Source of the DNA: Bifidobacterium sp. ESL0745
GTDB taxonomy: Bacteria > Actinomycetota > Actinomycetes > Actinomycetales > Bifidobacteriaceae
DNA: 64,000 nt
Direction: 5' to 3'
NCBI RefSeq assembly: GCF_029433335.1
Contig: NZ_JAQTHX010000001.1
Span: forward strand, 868,001 to 932,000
Shown here: piece by piece, positions 28,717 through 37,402 of the stretch
Position numbering within the stretch: the first letter of the stretch is position 1
Layout of the letters: the number at the start of each line of letters is the position of its first letter
Program-made: the position numbers and the translations under genes
Notes under the pieces: model-generated
Database searches by the model: none
What the model was told of the DNA's origin: nothing
The model's input: the letters and a program-made list of their open reading frames with translations, nothing else

Positions 28717-28759
28717 GTCTTATTCAGCAGCAACAACAAATCTGACTGCTGAATAAGAC
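28717..28759 (+). terminator. Hairpin after the purine permease gene
   Basis: 14-bp perfect stem GTCTTATTCAGCAG (28717-28730) with 28746-28759, 15-nt loop. First of three stems in the 325-nt gap 28710-29034. No T-run follows, so termination by it alone is doubtful. Confidence 0.6.
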
Positions 28760-28782
28760 CTTAATTGCCGACATAATTGCGT

Positions 28783-28836
28783 ATTTGCGTCTTTTCCAGC
28801 ATTAACCACGGTATATCTGCTGGAAAAGACGTAAAT
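28783..28836. repeat. Tandem hairpin A (19-bp stem)
   Basis: 28783-28801 pairs with 28818-28836 (one G-T). Upper stem ends TTTTCCAGCA. The 16-nt loop is close to the reverse complement of the loop in the next hairpin (GATAT...GTTA shared), so the two are copies of one element in opposite orientation. Confidence 0.7.
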
Positions 28837-28845
28837 AGAACGTTT

Positions 28846-28899
28846 AAATGCGCTTTTTCCAGCAGATATGCACCTGTTAGTGCTGGAAAAAGCGCATTT
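28846..28899 (+). repeat. Tandem hairpin B (19-bp stem), likely terminator
   Basis: 28846-28864 pairs perfectly with 28881-28899; loop of 16 nt. Stem top TTTTTCCAGCA is shared with hairpin A while the base differs with compensating changes. The right arm ends in ATTTTTA, so on the plus strand it could terminate transcription from the permease. Confidence 0.7.
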
Positions 28900-28930
28900 T
28901 TATTCAATGAGGACAAGCGAGACTCGAAAA

Positions 28931-28975
28931 ATAAGACCGGCGGCCTTACGCATTACGTAAAACTACCGGTCTTAT
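28931..28975 (-). terminator. Terminator of the M20 peptidase gene
   Basis: ATAAGACCGG (28931-28940) pairs with CCGGTCTTAT (28966-28975), with an inner TTACG/CGTAA stem in the loop. On the minus strand the right side continues TTATTTTTC, a T-run, 60 nt after the stop codon of the peptidase gene. Confidence 0.7.
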
Positions 28976-29034
28976 CCATGTATTGCACCACTTATGCCTG
29001 TAAAACATTAAACTTTGGCGGGCATGCAATCACC

Positions 29035-30207
29035 TCACTTTTTGATGCCCATGTACTCGTCGATGATGTCCTTATAGATGCCGATGAAATCGAAGTACAT
29101 CGCTTTCGGCAGGCTTTCGTTGACACAGTGCATGGTGTTGTTGCCCGGTCCGAACATCACGTAGGCCGTGTCCTTGGGGCTCTGAAGCAGCAGCACGCTG
29201 CCGTCGGTACCGCCGGAGACGCCGAACATCGGAATCTCGGCCGGTTTGCCCTGCGCCTGTAGGTGACGCTCCCCCACGGACTTGACGATGTCGACGAGCC
29301 TTGCATCTTTGGGTCCGATCACCGGGATGATATCCATGCCCACGGTGTAAGAAACGATGGCCTTGTGGCTCTTGTTGAACTTGTCCACTTCCTCGTCCAA
29401 GATTGCCAGGATCTCCTTGTTGCGCAACTCGGGGATGATGCGGATATTAATCTCGGCACTGGCGGATTCGGGGATGGCGTTGACCTGCTGGCCGCCACGG
29501 ATGACGTCGATGTTATAGACGGTGTCGCCGAGATCGGCGTTGCTCTTGCCAGCCGCCGCGGCCTTGATGCGCTTGGAGATGATATCAAGGAACTCAAGCA
29601 GATTCTCCACCGCGTTGATGCCGAGCGCCGGAGTCGAGCTGTGTGCGGCCTTGCCCTTCATATTGATGTTGAGATTGAGTTCGCCCTTGGTGGCGTAAAC
29701 GATGTTGTATCCGGAAGGCTCGCCGACGAGTAGCGCCTCGACCCCTTTCATATACCCCTGCTTTTCAAGCGCAGCGGCACCCGGCATACCGACTTCTTCG
29801 CCTGCAGTCACCAGGAAACGCACGGTGCCGTGCATCTGATCTTCATGCTTCTTCAAGTCGAGCATGGCAAAGACCATGGCGGCAAGCCCAGCCTTCATAT
29901 CGGTCACGCCTCGTCCGTAGATCAGATCGCCGTCTTCGGTGACCTTGAACGGGTCCGTCTTCCATCCTTCCTGCTGGGCCGAGACGGTATCCATATGGCC
30001 AGTGATACCCAGCACTGGCTCGCCGTGGCCAAGTTCGGCGACCAGATTGGCGCGGGTCGGATCCTCTTCCAGCGGCAGAACCTTGCAGGGTACACCGGCA
30101 CGATCGAAGATGGCTTTGATCTCATCGGCGACTATCTTCTCATTGCCGTTCTCGGTGTGCATCCCGACGAACTTGCGCAGCAGGTCCATGGCTTCGTTTT
30201 CATTCAT
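29035..30207 (-). CDS. M20 family metallopeptidase (ArgE/DapE-type deacylase)
   Basis: 390-aa di-zinc hydrolase. Metal ligands are visible in GITGHMDTVSA (His and Asp), GRGVTDMKAG (bridging Asp), TAGEEVGMPG (catalytic and metal Glu) and VGEPSGYN. The dimerisation domain follows from about 180 (KGKAAHSSTPALGINA carries the second-shell histidine). Family members remove acyl groups in lysine or arginine synthesis, or cleave peptides; the substrate cannot be fixed. ATG at 30207 has GAAAGGAAA before it; the frame opens 13 codons earlier without an SD. No biosynthetic neighbours. Confidence 0.88.
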   Translation of the reverse strand: MNENEAMDLLRKFVGMHTENGNEKIVADEIKAIFDRAGVPCKVLPLEEDPTRANLVAELGHGEPVLGITGHMDTVSAQQEGWKTDPFKVTEDGDLIYGRGVTDMKAGLAAMVFAMLDLKKHEDQMHGTVRFLVTAGEEVGMPGAAALEKQGYMKGVEALLVGEPSGYNIVYATKGELNLNINMKGKAAHSSTPALGINAVENLLEFLDIISKRIKAAAAGKSNADLGDTVYNIDVIRGGQQVNAIPESASAEINIRIIPELRNKEILAILDEEVDKFNKSHKAIVSYTVGMDIIPVIGPKDARLVDIVKSVGERHLQAQGKPAEIPMFGVSGGTDGSVLLLQSPKDTAYVMFGPGNNTMHCVNESLPKAMYFDFIGIYKDIIDEYMGIKK

Positions 30208-30397
30208 AGTGTTTCCTTTCGAGACAGCGGGCTGTTCCGACTTCATTAAATCACGTTTTCCGTCCGCTCATATTTCGGAAAAGAAAACATGGTTCCGCAT
30301 CGAAACAGTGATGGGATTCGTTTTGCATCCGGCGTTTCCTCAAGGTGTACACTTCATGAGTTGCTGTTTGACTAAAAAGAAAAGTTGGTGATCATTT

Positions 30398-30742
30398 ATG
30401 GAAATCGGTTCAGTTGCCGATTGGGCCACTGCCGTCGCCGAGACCGCAGCGGTTATCGTCGCATTGTTTTTGCCCTATATCGACAGGCGTAAAAAAGACA
30501 GGAAAGATTCACGTAACATCAAACTCATGCTGCGAGGACTTGTCACACGAGCACTTCAAGACGACAATCCCAATTCCCTTGAATCGTTTTTGAACGTTGC
30601 CGCCTTCACCGATGCAGGCGAACGTGACAAAGAGACCCTTGCCACCGCTCGTCAGATTCTCGAACTGTTCAACATTGACAATACTGATATCGAACAGCGA
30701 AACAACGAAATCCGGGCGTTGCTTGAAACCATTCATCCTTAA
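30398..30742 (+). CDS. Hypothetical small protein with N-terminal transmembrane helix
   Basis: 114 aa. Residues about 8-26 (DWATAVAETAAVIVALFLPY) form one hydrophobic helix, followed by the basic cluster DRRKKDRKD and a helical soluble domain. No family recognised. A terminator follows at 30816. Only a weak SD is seen (GTTGGTG), so the start is moderately supported. Confidence 0.55.
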   Translation: MEIGSVADWATAVAETAAVIVALFLPYIDRRKKDRKDSRNIKLMLRGLVTRALQDDNPNSLESFLNVAAFTDAGERDKETLATARQILELFNIDNTDIEQRNNEIRALLETIHP

Positions 30743-30815
30743 ATTTCTCACGAAAAGAGCAATAAATGGCTGAAATCGGCCGATAACACCATCGCCGATA
30801 GCTGAAATTCCATTC

Positions 30816-30862
30816 AACACAGCCGTGATTCCGACAATCAAAATCAGGATCACGGCTGTGTT
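30816..30862. terminator. Bidirectional terminator between convergent genes
   Basis: 14-bp perfect stem AACACAGCCGTGAT (30816-30829) with 30849-30862, then TTTTA; the other strand reads ...GTGTTGAATGG. Lies between the 114-aa gene and the aldo/keto reductase. Confidence 0.78.
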
Positions 30863-30901
30863 TTAGCATAATTTCCCCGAACCACCCATATTGAAAGGAA
30901 C

Positions 30902-31750
30902 TCAGCGCTGGCTGGGATTGTGGTTGTCGGGATCCGGATCGGCGAAGGCTTTCAGCGTCGTCATATCAGCGTCGCTGATGGTGAAATCAACCTGCGCATT
31001 GGCTTCGATATGTTCATGATGTGTCGCCTTGGGCAATGGCAGCACTCCGTTTTGCAGGCAGAAGCGAATCGCCAGCTGAGCGGTGGAGACCTCATACTTC
31101 TCCGCCATCGTCTTAAGTTCCGGCGAACCGAGCAGCCCACCGGTGGCAAGCGGCGAATACGCCTCAATGAGCAGACCGTGGGATTGCGCGAACGTCCGGT
31201 TTCTGGGTTCGGTAGCACCAACGTAATACTGAATCTGATTGACCGCAGGTGTCACTTCCGCGTGATCGAGGATGTTCCTAAGATCATGGTCATCGAAATT
31301 CGATACACCGATGGCACGCACACGGCCGGAACGGTAGATTCTCTCCATTTCATTCCAAACAGACAGGTTCTCGTCATCCATACGCATCGTCCCGGCGTGA
31401 CTCCACGGCCATGGGGCATGAATCAGGTAAAGGTCAAGCGTGTCAAGCCCCAGATTTTCCATAGTCTCTTCAAAACGAGGGAACACGGCGTCAGCCTTTT
31501 TCACGTCGGCCGGCAGCTTCGAGGTCACGAAAATCTCGTCGCGTTCAATACCAGATTCACGGATGGCACGTCCGACGCTGCGTTCGTTGCCATAGACATA
31601 GGCGGTATCGATATGGCGATAGCCAACATCCAACGCCATCCGTACAGAATCGTAAGCCACCTCGCCGTCGGGAATCTGCCAGGTGCCGAATCCGATCTTA
31701 GGAATCTTCACACCGTTGTTGAGCGTATAGGTATCGGTAAGAATCGTCAT
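30902..31750 (-). CDS. Aldo/keto reductase
   Basis: 282-aa TIM-barrel NADPH-dependent oxidoreductase. Catalytic tetrad: Asp in RHIDTAYVYGNE, Tyr in the same motif, Lys in VTSKLP, His in YLIHAPWPW. GVSNFDDHDLRNI and the C-terminal LPLPKATHHEHIEANAQ bind the cofactor. AAAGG lies 8 nt before the ATG. A clear paralogue sits at 59874-60737 (same MTIL...YTLNNGVKIPK start). Such enzymes reduce sugars or aldehydes (2,5-diketogluconate reductase-like); substrate unknown. Confidence 0.92.
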   Translation of the reverse strand: MTILTDTYTLNNGVKIPKIGFGTWQIPDGEVAYDSVRMALDVGYRHIDTAYVYGNERSVGRAIRESGIERDEIFVTSKLPADVKKADAVFPRFEETMENLGLDTLDLYLIHAPWPWSHAGTMRMDDENLSVWNEMERIYRSGRVRAIGVSNFDDHDLRNILDHAEVTPAVNQIQYYVGATEPRNRTFAQSHGLLIEAYSPLATGGLLGSPELKTMAEKYEVSTAQLAIRFCLQNGVLPLPKATHHEHIEANAQVDFTISDADMTTLKAFADPDPDNHNPSQR

Positions 31751-32010
31751 TGCTTCAGCCTTTCATATACGATAATCAGCAATTCCATGGTATCGTGACA
31801 GGTCTCCATCAACGTGCCAATATTCTTTGCAAAAGCAGGACGATCATCAGAATAATCAGCATTCTTACCACGCACAATAAAACGTGTTCCTTCGACTTTT
31901 CGACGGAAGCAATAACGTTTTGCGGCTTTTGTGGATCGACTTTCGACCGCCGGCCGGCGACAAAGCATACCGCAAAAGACATATAACGACTCGTAGCTAT
32001 TATTAAAAGA

Positions 32011-32517
32011 ATGGAACTCCAAGTAAGGCTTGCCGATGACACGGCGAAAATGCTCAAAATGCTCAAAGAAAAATATGAGAAGGAAAACGGCATCAAATTC
32101 TCAAAGGGCGAGGTGTTGTCGAAAGCGATCAACGACACCTATGGCTCTTGGTCCAAAACGGATTGGAAAACCATTGCACAGGCCAAGGTTCCTCTTCCTC
32201 AGAAAAATCCTACACAGAGCGAAAAACGCCCCAAATTTCAGGTTTCGAATACCGTCAAATCGAAAATCGACGAGCTTGAAGAAGGAATCAGAAAAAACGT
32301 TGATGCCTCATATGTGACCACAGGGGCCGCCATCAAGTTCGTTCTCAAACTGGCGATCCTTCAAGCCCAAAAGGACAACGACGTTTCAGTTGGGTCAATA
32401 ATCGACAACACCCTGGCAAATACACTGAAAAAAACAACGGACCGTGAAACCAAGAAAGCCCTTGAGAAATTCGCCGATGAAGTGAAAACAAGGTTAAAAA
32501 TTGCTGATTTACTATAA
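32011..32517 (+). CDS. Hypothetical protein with possible ribbon-helix-helix N-terminus
   Basis: 168 aa, Lys-rich and predicted mostly helical. The start MELQVRLADDTAKMLKMLKE then GIKFSKGEVLSKAINDTY has the beta strand plus two-helix pattern of small DNA-binding RHH proteins, but no family is recognised. No clear SD; an AT-rich region precedes it. Marks the left end of an AT-rich accessory stretch. Confidence 0.55.
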   Translation: MELQVRLADDTAKMLKMLKEKYEKENGIKFSKGEVLSKAINDTYGSWSKTDWKTIAQAKVPLPQKNPTQSEKRPKFQVSNTVKSKIDELEEGIRKNVDASYVTTGAAIKFVLKLAILQAQKDNDVSVGSIIDNTLANTLKKTTDRETKKALEKFADEVKTRLKIADLL

Positions 32518-32616
32518 CCTGAATGATAGGAGAATTGCTGGCTCATAAAAATTGACATCAATGCTCCCCTATGTTAATCTCTTCAATTGTCAGAAGTCAA
32601 TGAAAGAGGTTAGCAA

Positions 32617-32940
32617 ATGTCAGTCAATATCATCGGTCTCAACGAAATCCAGGATTCTCGATATGCAACGAAGCTGCAAAGCACATTAGGAAACTACCTG
32701 GGCTCCTACCTTCTCAACGACAACCATAAGGTGGAAGACCGGGTCGAAGATCAGACCGTGAATCTGCTTAAAGAATGCAACGGTTTCCTTGCCGAAAACC
32801 ACCTGCCCAAGCTCTGCGAGATCTATGACGTCTTCGGTTTGGAACAGGACGCGTTCATCATCTACCAAGGCGTCGTGAATCACTTGATCGAAAAGCAGCA
32901 GGACCAACGCTTCGAAATCACCGTCAGGGAAGTAAAGTAG
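32617..32940 (+). CDS. Hypothetical acidic protein
   Basis: 107 aa, soluble, acidic, predicted mixed alpha/beta. GAAAGAGG lies 8-10 nt before the ATG at 32617, a good ribosome site. No recognised family. Followed by a hairpin (32964-32994) and a GTG-started gene. Its position between two other unrecognised genes suggests a small accessory operon. Confidence 0.55.
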   Translation: MSVNIIGLNEIQDSRYATKLQSTLGNYLGSYLLNDNHKVEDRVEDQTVNLLKECNGFLAENHLPKLCEIYDVFGLEQDAFIIYQGVVNHLIEKQQDQRFEITVREVK

Positions 32941-32963
32941 TTTCTTCAAAAACCGAATAAAAA

Positions 32964-32994
32964 GAGCCTGGCCTTTAGGTCAACCGCCAGGCTC
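32964..32994 (-). terminator. Hairpin oriented as a minus-strand terminator between two plus-strand genes
   Basis: GAGCCTGGC (32964-32972) pairs with GCCAGGCTC (32986-32994), loop 13 nt. On the plus strand no T-run follows (CTGACA). On the minus strand the stem is followed by TTTTTATT, the form of an intrinsic terminator, yet no minus-strand gene ends here. Confidence 0.6.
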
Positions 32995-33012
32995 CTGACA
33001 AAGGAGTCCGAT

Positions 33013-34104
33013 GTGGATAACAGCAAAACATGGGTGCGCAAATGGTTGGAATACTGCGAAGAGGAGAGTATCAAACCTTGGAATTTCGATTTCAAACGGT
33101 GCTATACCAGTGAAGATATTTCCAGTTTGCAATTGGAGCTCAAGTACAAATACACAAAATCTTTAGACACTGTCGACGCCAATAACGAAGATTTCCGTTT
33201 ACGCGTAGATAAAAACGGCAACAGTAGAAACAAGCAGCCAATATATGACGCAATCTACAAAAAAAGAGATTGCGACAAGCGAGCTTCCTATATTTACCAG
33301 GTTTTAAGATGGCAATCTGACGCAGAAGACCAAATTCGTGGCGATACCATGAACTCCTTCACCACAACGTTTACCCAACTATTGGCAGCCAAAAAGAAAG
33401 GTTCTTTCGGCAGAGAAAATGAAAGCGCATGGGAAGCTATATATAAAGCCAAAAATACGCAAATGCCGAAGTTAATAATCATTCTAAAAGAATGGGCAGG
33501 TACCAGAGATTGCGAAAAGACACTAGGGAATTTTCTTCAAGACGCACATAATATCGAGGAAAAATCAACAGACAACCTCGTTGGCGAAATCAGTACATTT
33601 GCCAGTTTGACTCATTCCATCGGCAATTTCACTGTTCTGCCGTCATGGATGAATACAGGGCGCGGAAGCTATGTCAGCACAACGAAAGATTATTGGGATA
33701 TTACACTAATGGACGTATACGACTTTCTCACGCAGCTCACCCATGGATCAGCTGTATGCGATGAAATCATCAAAAAATACTATCTGCAACCGTACTTTAA
33801 AAGTGATGGAAAAGTAGCAGAACTTTGGAAGGGACACTGCGCCAATAACGTTTTTCCTAAGAATCTTCGAGACTTTCAGCAGTTCTATCACAATGCCAAC
33901 ATTCTGATTGAAGAACGCGGCAAATGGATGACCAAAATCCTTTGCGAAAAAGTGGGCAAGACCGATTTAGACTTCTATCAGAAAGATCTGGCAGTTATAA
34001 AGAACCTGAAAGATGAAAATGATAAAAATGAGAACGATAAGAGGGAAAAAGGGCACCCTAAATACTTCGATGAGCTTCCAACCGAAAGGGAAACGTCCAA
34101 TTAA
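33013..34104 (+). CDS. Hypothetical protein with an IGN motif (possibly DUF1524/DUF6994-like)
   Basis: 363 aa from a GTG with AAGGAG 6 nt before it. AT-rich (many AAA/AAT/ATA codons), unlike the core genes. From about residue 205 it reads HSIGNFTVLPSWMN then Y and K at fixed spacing; the same spacing S-x-G-N-x3-L-x4-N-x5-Y-x4-K occurs in the DUF1524 part of the DUF262 protein at 35461. Alternatively the IGN...KDYWDIT and later FPKNLRDFQQF/IEERG pattern resembles DUF6994 as I recall it. The tail is Asp/Lys/Asn repeats. No function assigned. Confidence 0.6.
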   Translation: MDNSKTWVRKWLEYCEEESIKPWNFDFKRCYTSEDISSLQLELKYKYTKSLDTVDANNEDFRLRVDKNGNSRNKQPIYDAIYKKRDCDKRASYIYQVLRWQSDAEDQIRGDTMNSFTTTFTQLLAAKKKGSFGRENESAWEAIYKAKNTQMPKLIIILKEWAGTRDCEKTLGNFLQDAHNIEEKSTDNLVGEISTFASLTHSIGNFTVLPSWMNTGRGSYVSTTKDYWDITLMDVYDFLTQLTHGSAVCDEIIKKYYLQPYFKSDGKVAELWKGHCANNVFPKNLRDFQQFYHNANILIEERGKWMTKILCEKVGKTDLDFYQKDLAVIKNLKDENDKNENDKREKGHPKYFDELPTERETSN

Positions 34105-34212
34105 TAGCAATAAAGATTAAGAATTGTTGCTCGACAAAGCAACCGGCTGATTTCAACATCAAGGAATATCAATTCGGTTCTGAAGATTTTGAATCTGGCA
34201 GGGTGCTACTCT

Positions 34213-35409
34213 CTAAAGATTTTCGTAGATGTTGCGATGGCGGATGATGACCAGGCCGGCGGTGAACATCACGAAGATGACGACGAGGACAAGCACGACG
34301 ATGGGCGTCCACGTGTGGAGCAGACCGTTCAGAGCCCCTAGGGCAACCGGGCCGATAGCAGCGAAGAGATAGCCGCCTGATTGCGCCATTCCAGACAAAC
34401 GGGCGGTGTCAGCAGCCGAAGTCGTGCGCTTCTGGAAGAAGACGATGCAGATGCTGAATGACGCGGCCGTCGCCAGGCCCATGCATACCGCCGAAATCAC
34501 GTTAATCGGCAGATTCGCGCCGGGAACGAGGATTCCCAGTATCCCCAGTGCAAAGCCTCCCCCGGCGATGCCGTTGACTATCGCCAACCCGTGCTTACGT
34601 TCAGCGATCAGCGGCACTGTCATCGTTAGTGGCATGCCGCTCAACTGGAACAGCGTGGCGAGATTGCCGGCGACCATGGCACTGAAGCCAGCTGCCTGCC
34701 ATATCGACGGCAGCCATGTCAGAAGCGAATAATACAACATTGATTGCATACCGAAATAAGCAAGAATCACCCAAGCCAGCGGCGAGCGCCACGGCGTCCT
34801 GTCCACAAGCGGACGGGCATCCGCCTTCGTCTCGACCGCAGGTTTGCGGGAAGGGCCGGAAAGCCAAATAACCAACCAGGCAACGAGTGCGATTGGCCCC
34901 AGCAGGGCAAACAATCCCATGCTGCCTTTGATGCCGATATGAGCAGCGATGATGCCGGAGGTGGCGGTGCCCAACGAGGCGACCAGCACCTGCGCGGTGG
35001 TATACAGCGTGGTTTTCCCGGCAATGCTTTTGGGGAAACGTTCCTTGATGACCGCAGGCAGAAGCACATTCCCGCCGGCGATGCCGATTCCAAGCGCCGC
35101 GGTGCCGATAAACAACGCCCAGACCGAAGGAATGATACGCAGGTAGCTGCCAAGACTCAATATGACAAGTGCCATCACCAGCACCTTTTCGCTGCCATGC
35201 CGCGCTCCGAACCTGCCCATCAGTGGTGAGGCAAGCGCGAATGCGAGAAGCGGAATGGTGGTCAGGAGTCCGGCAAGGGATGTCGGCAGGCCGATTTCCG
35301 CTTTGAGATTCGGCAGAAGCGGCGGCATCATCGTAATCGGCATCCGCAGGTTCGCGCCGGCCAACACCAGCCCAAGCACCACCAACCAGGTGCGTTTACG
35401 CTTGCTCAC
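34213..35409 (-). CDS. MFS transporter, CynX/NimT (cyanate permease-like) family
   Basis: About 398 aa, 12 predicted transmembrane helices. N-terminal LVVLGLVLAGANLRMPITMMPPLLP and FGARHGSEKVL (helix 2-3 loop of MFS proteins) fit the cyanate-permease branch, and the central loop RKPAVETKADARPLVDRTPW joins the two halves. Substrate unknown; named members carry cyanate, nitroimidazole or glucose-like compounds. Two GTG codons stand in tandem at 35412 and 35409; AAAGG is 6 nt from the second. GC-rich like core genes, so it breaks up the AT-rich accessory stretch. Confidence 0.87.
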   Translation of the reverse strand: MSKRKRTWLVVLGLVLAGANLRMPITMMPPLLPNLKAEIGLPTSLAGLLTTIPLLAFALASPLMGRFGARHGSEKVLVMALVILSLGSYLRIIPSVWALFIGTAALGIGIAGGNVLLPAVIKERFPKSIAGKTTLYTTAQVLVASLGTATSGIIAAHIGIKGSMGLFALLGPIALVAWLVIWLSGPSRKPAVETKADARPLVDRTPWRSPLAWVILAYFGMQSMLYYSLLTWLPSIWQAAGFSAMVAGNLATLFQLSGMPLTMTVPLIAERKHGLAIVNGIAGGGFALGILGILVPGANLPINVISAVCMGLATAASFSICIVFFQKRTTSAADTARLSGMAQSGGYLFAAIGPVALGALNGLLHTWTPIVVLVLVVIFVMFTAGLVIIRHRNIYENL

Positions 35410-35460
35410 CACTGCCCTTTCTTTCTACGCTTATCAAGCTCGAATATATGAATCAGACAA

Positions 35461-37194
35461 CTATTCCTTTATCAAGCCATTATCGCCAAGATAATTTACG
35501 AAAGAATCAATAATTTTGGACGTCCTGGTCGTGATGTCGTCTTCAGTAAAATCATCCTTCTGCGCGGCAAAGTCTTGCAGTTCATGGATATTGGTGCCCG
35601 CATGTGGCCTGTTATGCGCATCGGTAAAACCAGTATAGTATTTCCGCTTGTCTGCAAAACGGTAATCGGATGCCCTGATATTGATTCTCTTCTCCAAAAG
35701 CGCCTTATTGCCCAAAGAATCAAGATTGGCCTGATCGGCCAAAGGCGTCAGCTCATTACGTTTTTTCGCATAGATATGTTCTATTTCCAATTTAGTATCC
35801 ATCGACAGCAGTGATTGCTGGGGATCGCTATACGCCCACCACGTAAGCATTGATTTTGTTATCGGCCTTCCATTGGTAAACACATACGCATGGAAACGAT
35901 TGGTGATCTCATCTCGAGTAAATTGATAATTTGAGAATGTCACCGGACTGTGATTGACGATATTGATCATTTCCGGATAGACCGGCGAACGCAAGGCATT
36001 GACGCCTGGACGCTCGATCGAATACGCATAGATGAAGGCAATGATTACATTAAGGAAATTATATAAAGACTCCTCATCAAGTTCATTGTTTTCATCCCTG
36101 TTGGCAAGGAACCAAACGCTCAAAAGATAGGTCCACATGCCATTCGGCGCATATGACAACACGAACAAACACCGCAAGACACGGTCCGAAAAACCGTCTT
36201 GGGTGTCCACTTGTTGCCAGAATCCAAGCAGCGCCTCAAGATCGCTGAGCGTTTCGTCGCTTTTGAGCATGGCATAGGAATCCCGGCTAAAGAAATCCCT
36301 TAAGCTCTGTGTGGTGGTATCCCTTATTCCCATTTTTGCACGCCTGAAATACATATACCGCGTAAATAATTCATCCATCGGGGTACCGCGCAAAGGAGTA
36401 AAAACGGAACTCGCCCCATCTTCGAGCACCTTCCAACGCTGTACAAACGAGTCCTTCATCCCTTCTGAAGAGAAATACTTATAGAACTGGCTTTTAAAAA
36501 TATCCGCATCGGATAGAGGGAGACCACGATCATTAAGTGTCGAAAAAATGCGTAGTGCGGTGTCTTGAGACTCCGCTTCTATGGGAAGCAAAATTACATT
36601 ACGAATAATTCGAGTGGCGAAAATAGCCAGATACGTCGGAGCCGAATTGACCAGCTGACTTATCCTCTCCTGGAAATAGGAAAAGTTTTTAGCATAGTTG
36701 CTCGTCCAGCCAAGTTCGACCATGCCGGTTCTCAGAATTTGCAGGAACTCGTTTTTATCGTTGTCGGAGGCAACTTCGGAATCTATTTTCAGTCTCGTCA
36801 TATCCGGTTCGTCGAACTCATTGGTCTTCCAAACGCAGCAGGCGATGTCACTGTGCATCTTCGTTGAAGGTTTGTCCTTCATATTCGCGAATTTATCGTA
36901 AAAAGCGCGAAGCAAAAGCATTATGGTTGTCAGCCGCTGTTGGCCATCTATGATTTCCAGTTGATTGTTTTGGTTCTTGAAAGTGACAATAGGTCCGAGA
37001 AAATACTCATCATTTGCATCAAATTGATCACAGTCATCATTGGGGAACGCAAAAGCGAAAAGGTCATCCCATAATGTCGCGCACTCATCTTCTCCCCAAG
37101 CGTATGGGCGCTGATAATCAGGAATAAGAAAATCTGTTCTCTTATTGGTCAACAACTCACGAATTGATTTCTGGTCGATATTCAACTTTGACAT
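35461..37194 (-). CDS. DUF262/DUF1524 protein (GmrSD/SspE-like, probable modification-dependent restriction or defence protein)
   Basis: 577 aa. DUF262 ParB/Srx-like NTPase part: IPDYQRPYAWGEDE at 24-37, FLGPIV then LEIIDGQQRLTTIM at 79-92, and FSTLNDRGLPLSDADIFKSQ near 218. DUF1524 HNH-like nuclease part near the C-terminus: LEIEHIYAKK near 469-478, SLGNKALLEKRIN near 495, YRFADKRKYY. Single-chain DUF262+DUF1524 proteins include type IV restriction enzymes acting on modified phage DNA (GmrSD, BrxU, SspE). No dnd/ssp or BREX genes are in the window. AT-rich, likely horizontally gained. Start uncertain: a GTG at 37212 and the ATG at 37194 both lack a good SD. Confidence 0.85.
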   Translation of the reverse strand: MSKLNIDQKSIRELLTNKRTDFLIPDYQRPYAWGEDECATLWDDLFAFAFPNDDCDQFDANDEYFLGPIVTFKNQNNQLEIIDGQQRLTTIMLLLRAFYDKFANMKDKPSTKMHSDIACCVWKTNEFDEPDMTRLKIDSEVASDNDKNEFLQILRTGMVELGWTSNYAKNFSYFQERISQLVNSAPTYLAIFATRIIRNVILLPIEAESQDTALRIFSTLNDRGLPLSDADIFKSQFYKYFSSEGMKDSFVQRWKVLEDGASSVFTPLRGTPMDELFTRYMYFRRAKMGIRDTTTQSLRDFFSRDSYAMLKSDETLSDLEALLGFWQQVDTQDGFSDRVLRCLFVLSYAPNGMWTYLLSVWFLANRDENNELDEESLYNFLNVIIAFIYAYSIERPGVNALRSPVYPEMINIVNHSPVTFSNYQFTRDEITNRFHAYVFTNGRPITKSMLTWWAYSDPQQSLLSMDTKLEIEHIYAKKRNELTPLADQANLDSLGNKALLEKRINIRASDYRFADKRKYYTGFTDAHNRPHAGTNIHELQDFAAQKDDFTEDDITTRTSKIIDSFVNYLGDNGLIKE

Positions 37195-37334
37195 ATCTAT
37201 TACCCGCTTCACTTTCTACGTGATCAGTCCGAAGTTCCTTGCACGACCCAAGAACAGCTAAGATTCTGAGGCCCAGATGAAATTCACAGGATACAATCCG
37301 ACAATACTCGCAGCTTATGTCAACAATGCAAAAA

Positions 37335-37385
37335 TTGAGCTTTAGAGACGGGAAACAAGCCTGTACCCACTTCTCTAAAGCTCAA
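37335..37385 (-). terminator. Terminator of guaA
   Basis: 14-bp stem TTGAGCTTTAGAGA (37335-37348) with 37372-37385; on the minus strand followed by TTTTTGC. Ends 17 nt from the guaA stop. Confidence 0.8.
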
Positions 37386-37402
37386 AACCAGATATCTGAA
37401 CA

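Noticed and set aside
28717..28899. CRISPR array from repeated hairpins
   Set aside because: Only three stems with different sequences and no regular repeat-spacer pattern; no cas genes in the window.
31747..32022. 91-codon minus-strand frame overlapping the start of the aldo/keto reductase as ATGA
   Set aside because: The ATGA overlap is tempting, but the frame overlaps the start of the gene at 32011, has no good SD, and its composition (Cys/Arg/Ser) does not look like a real protein. The reductase has its own AAAGG within it.
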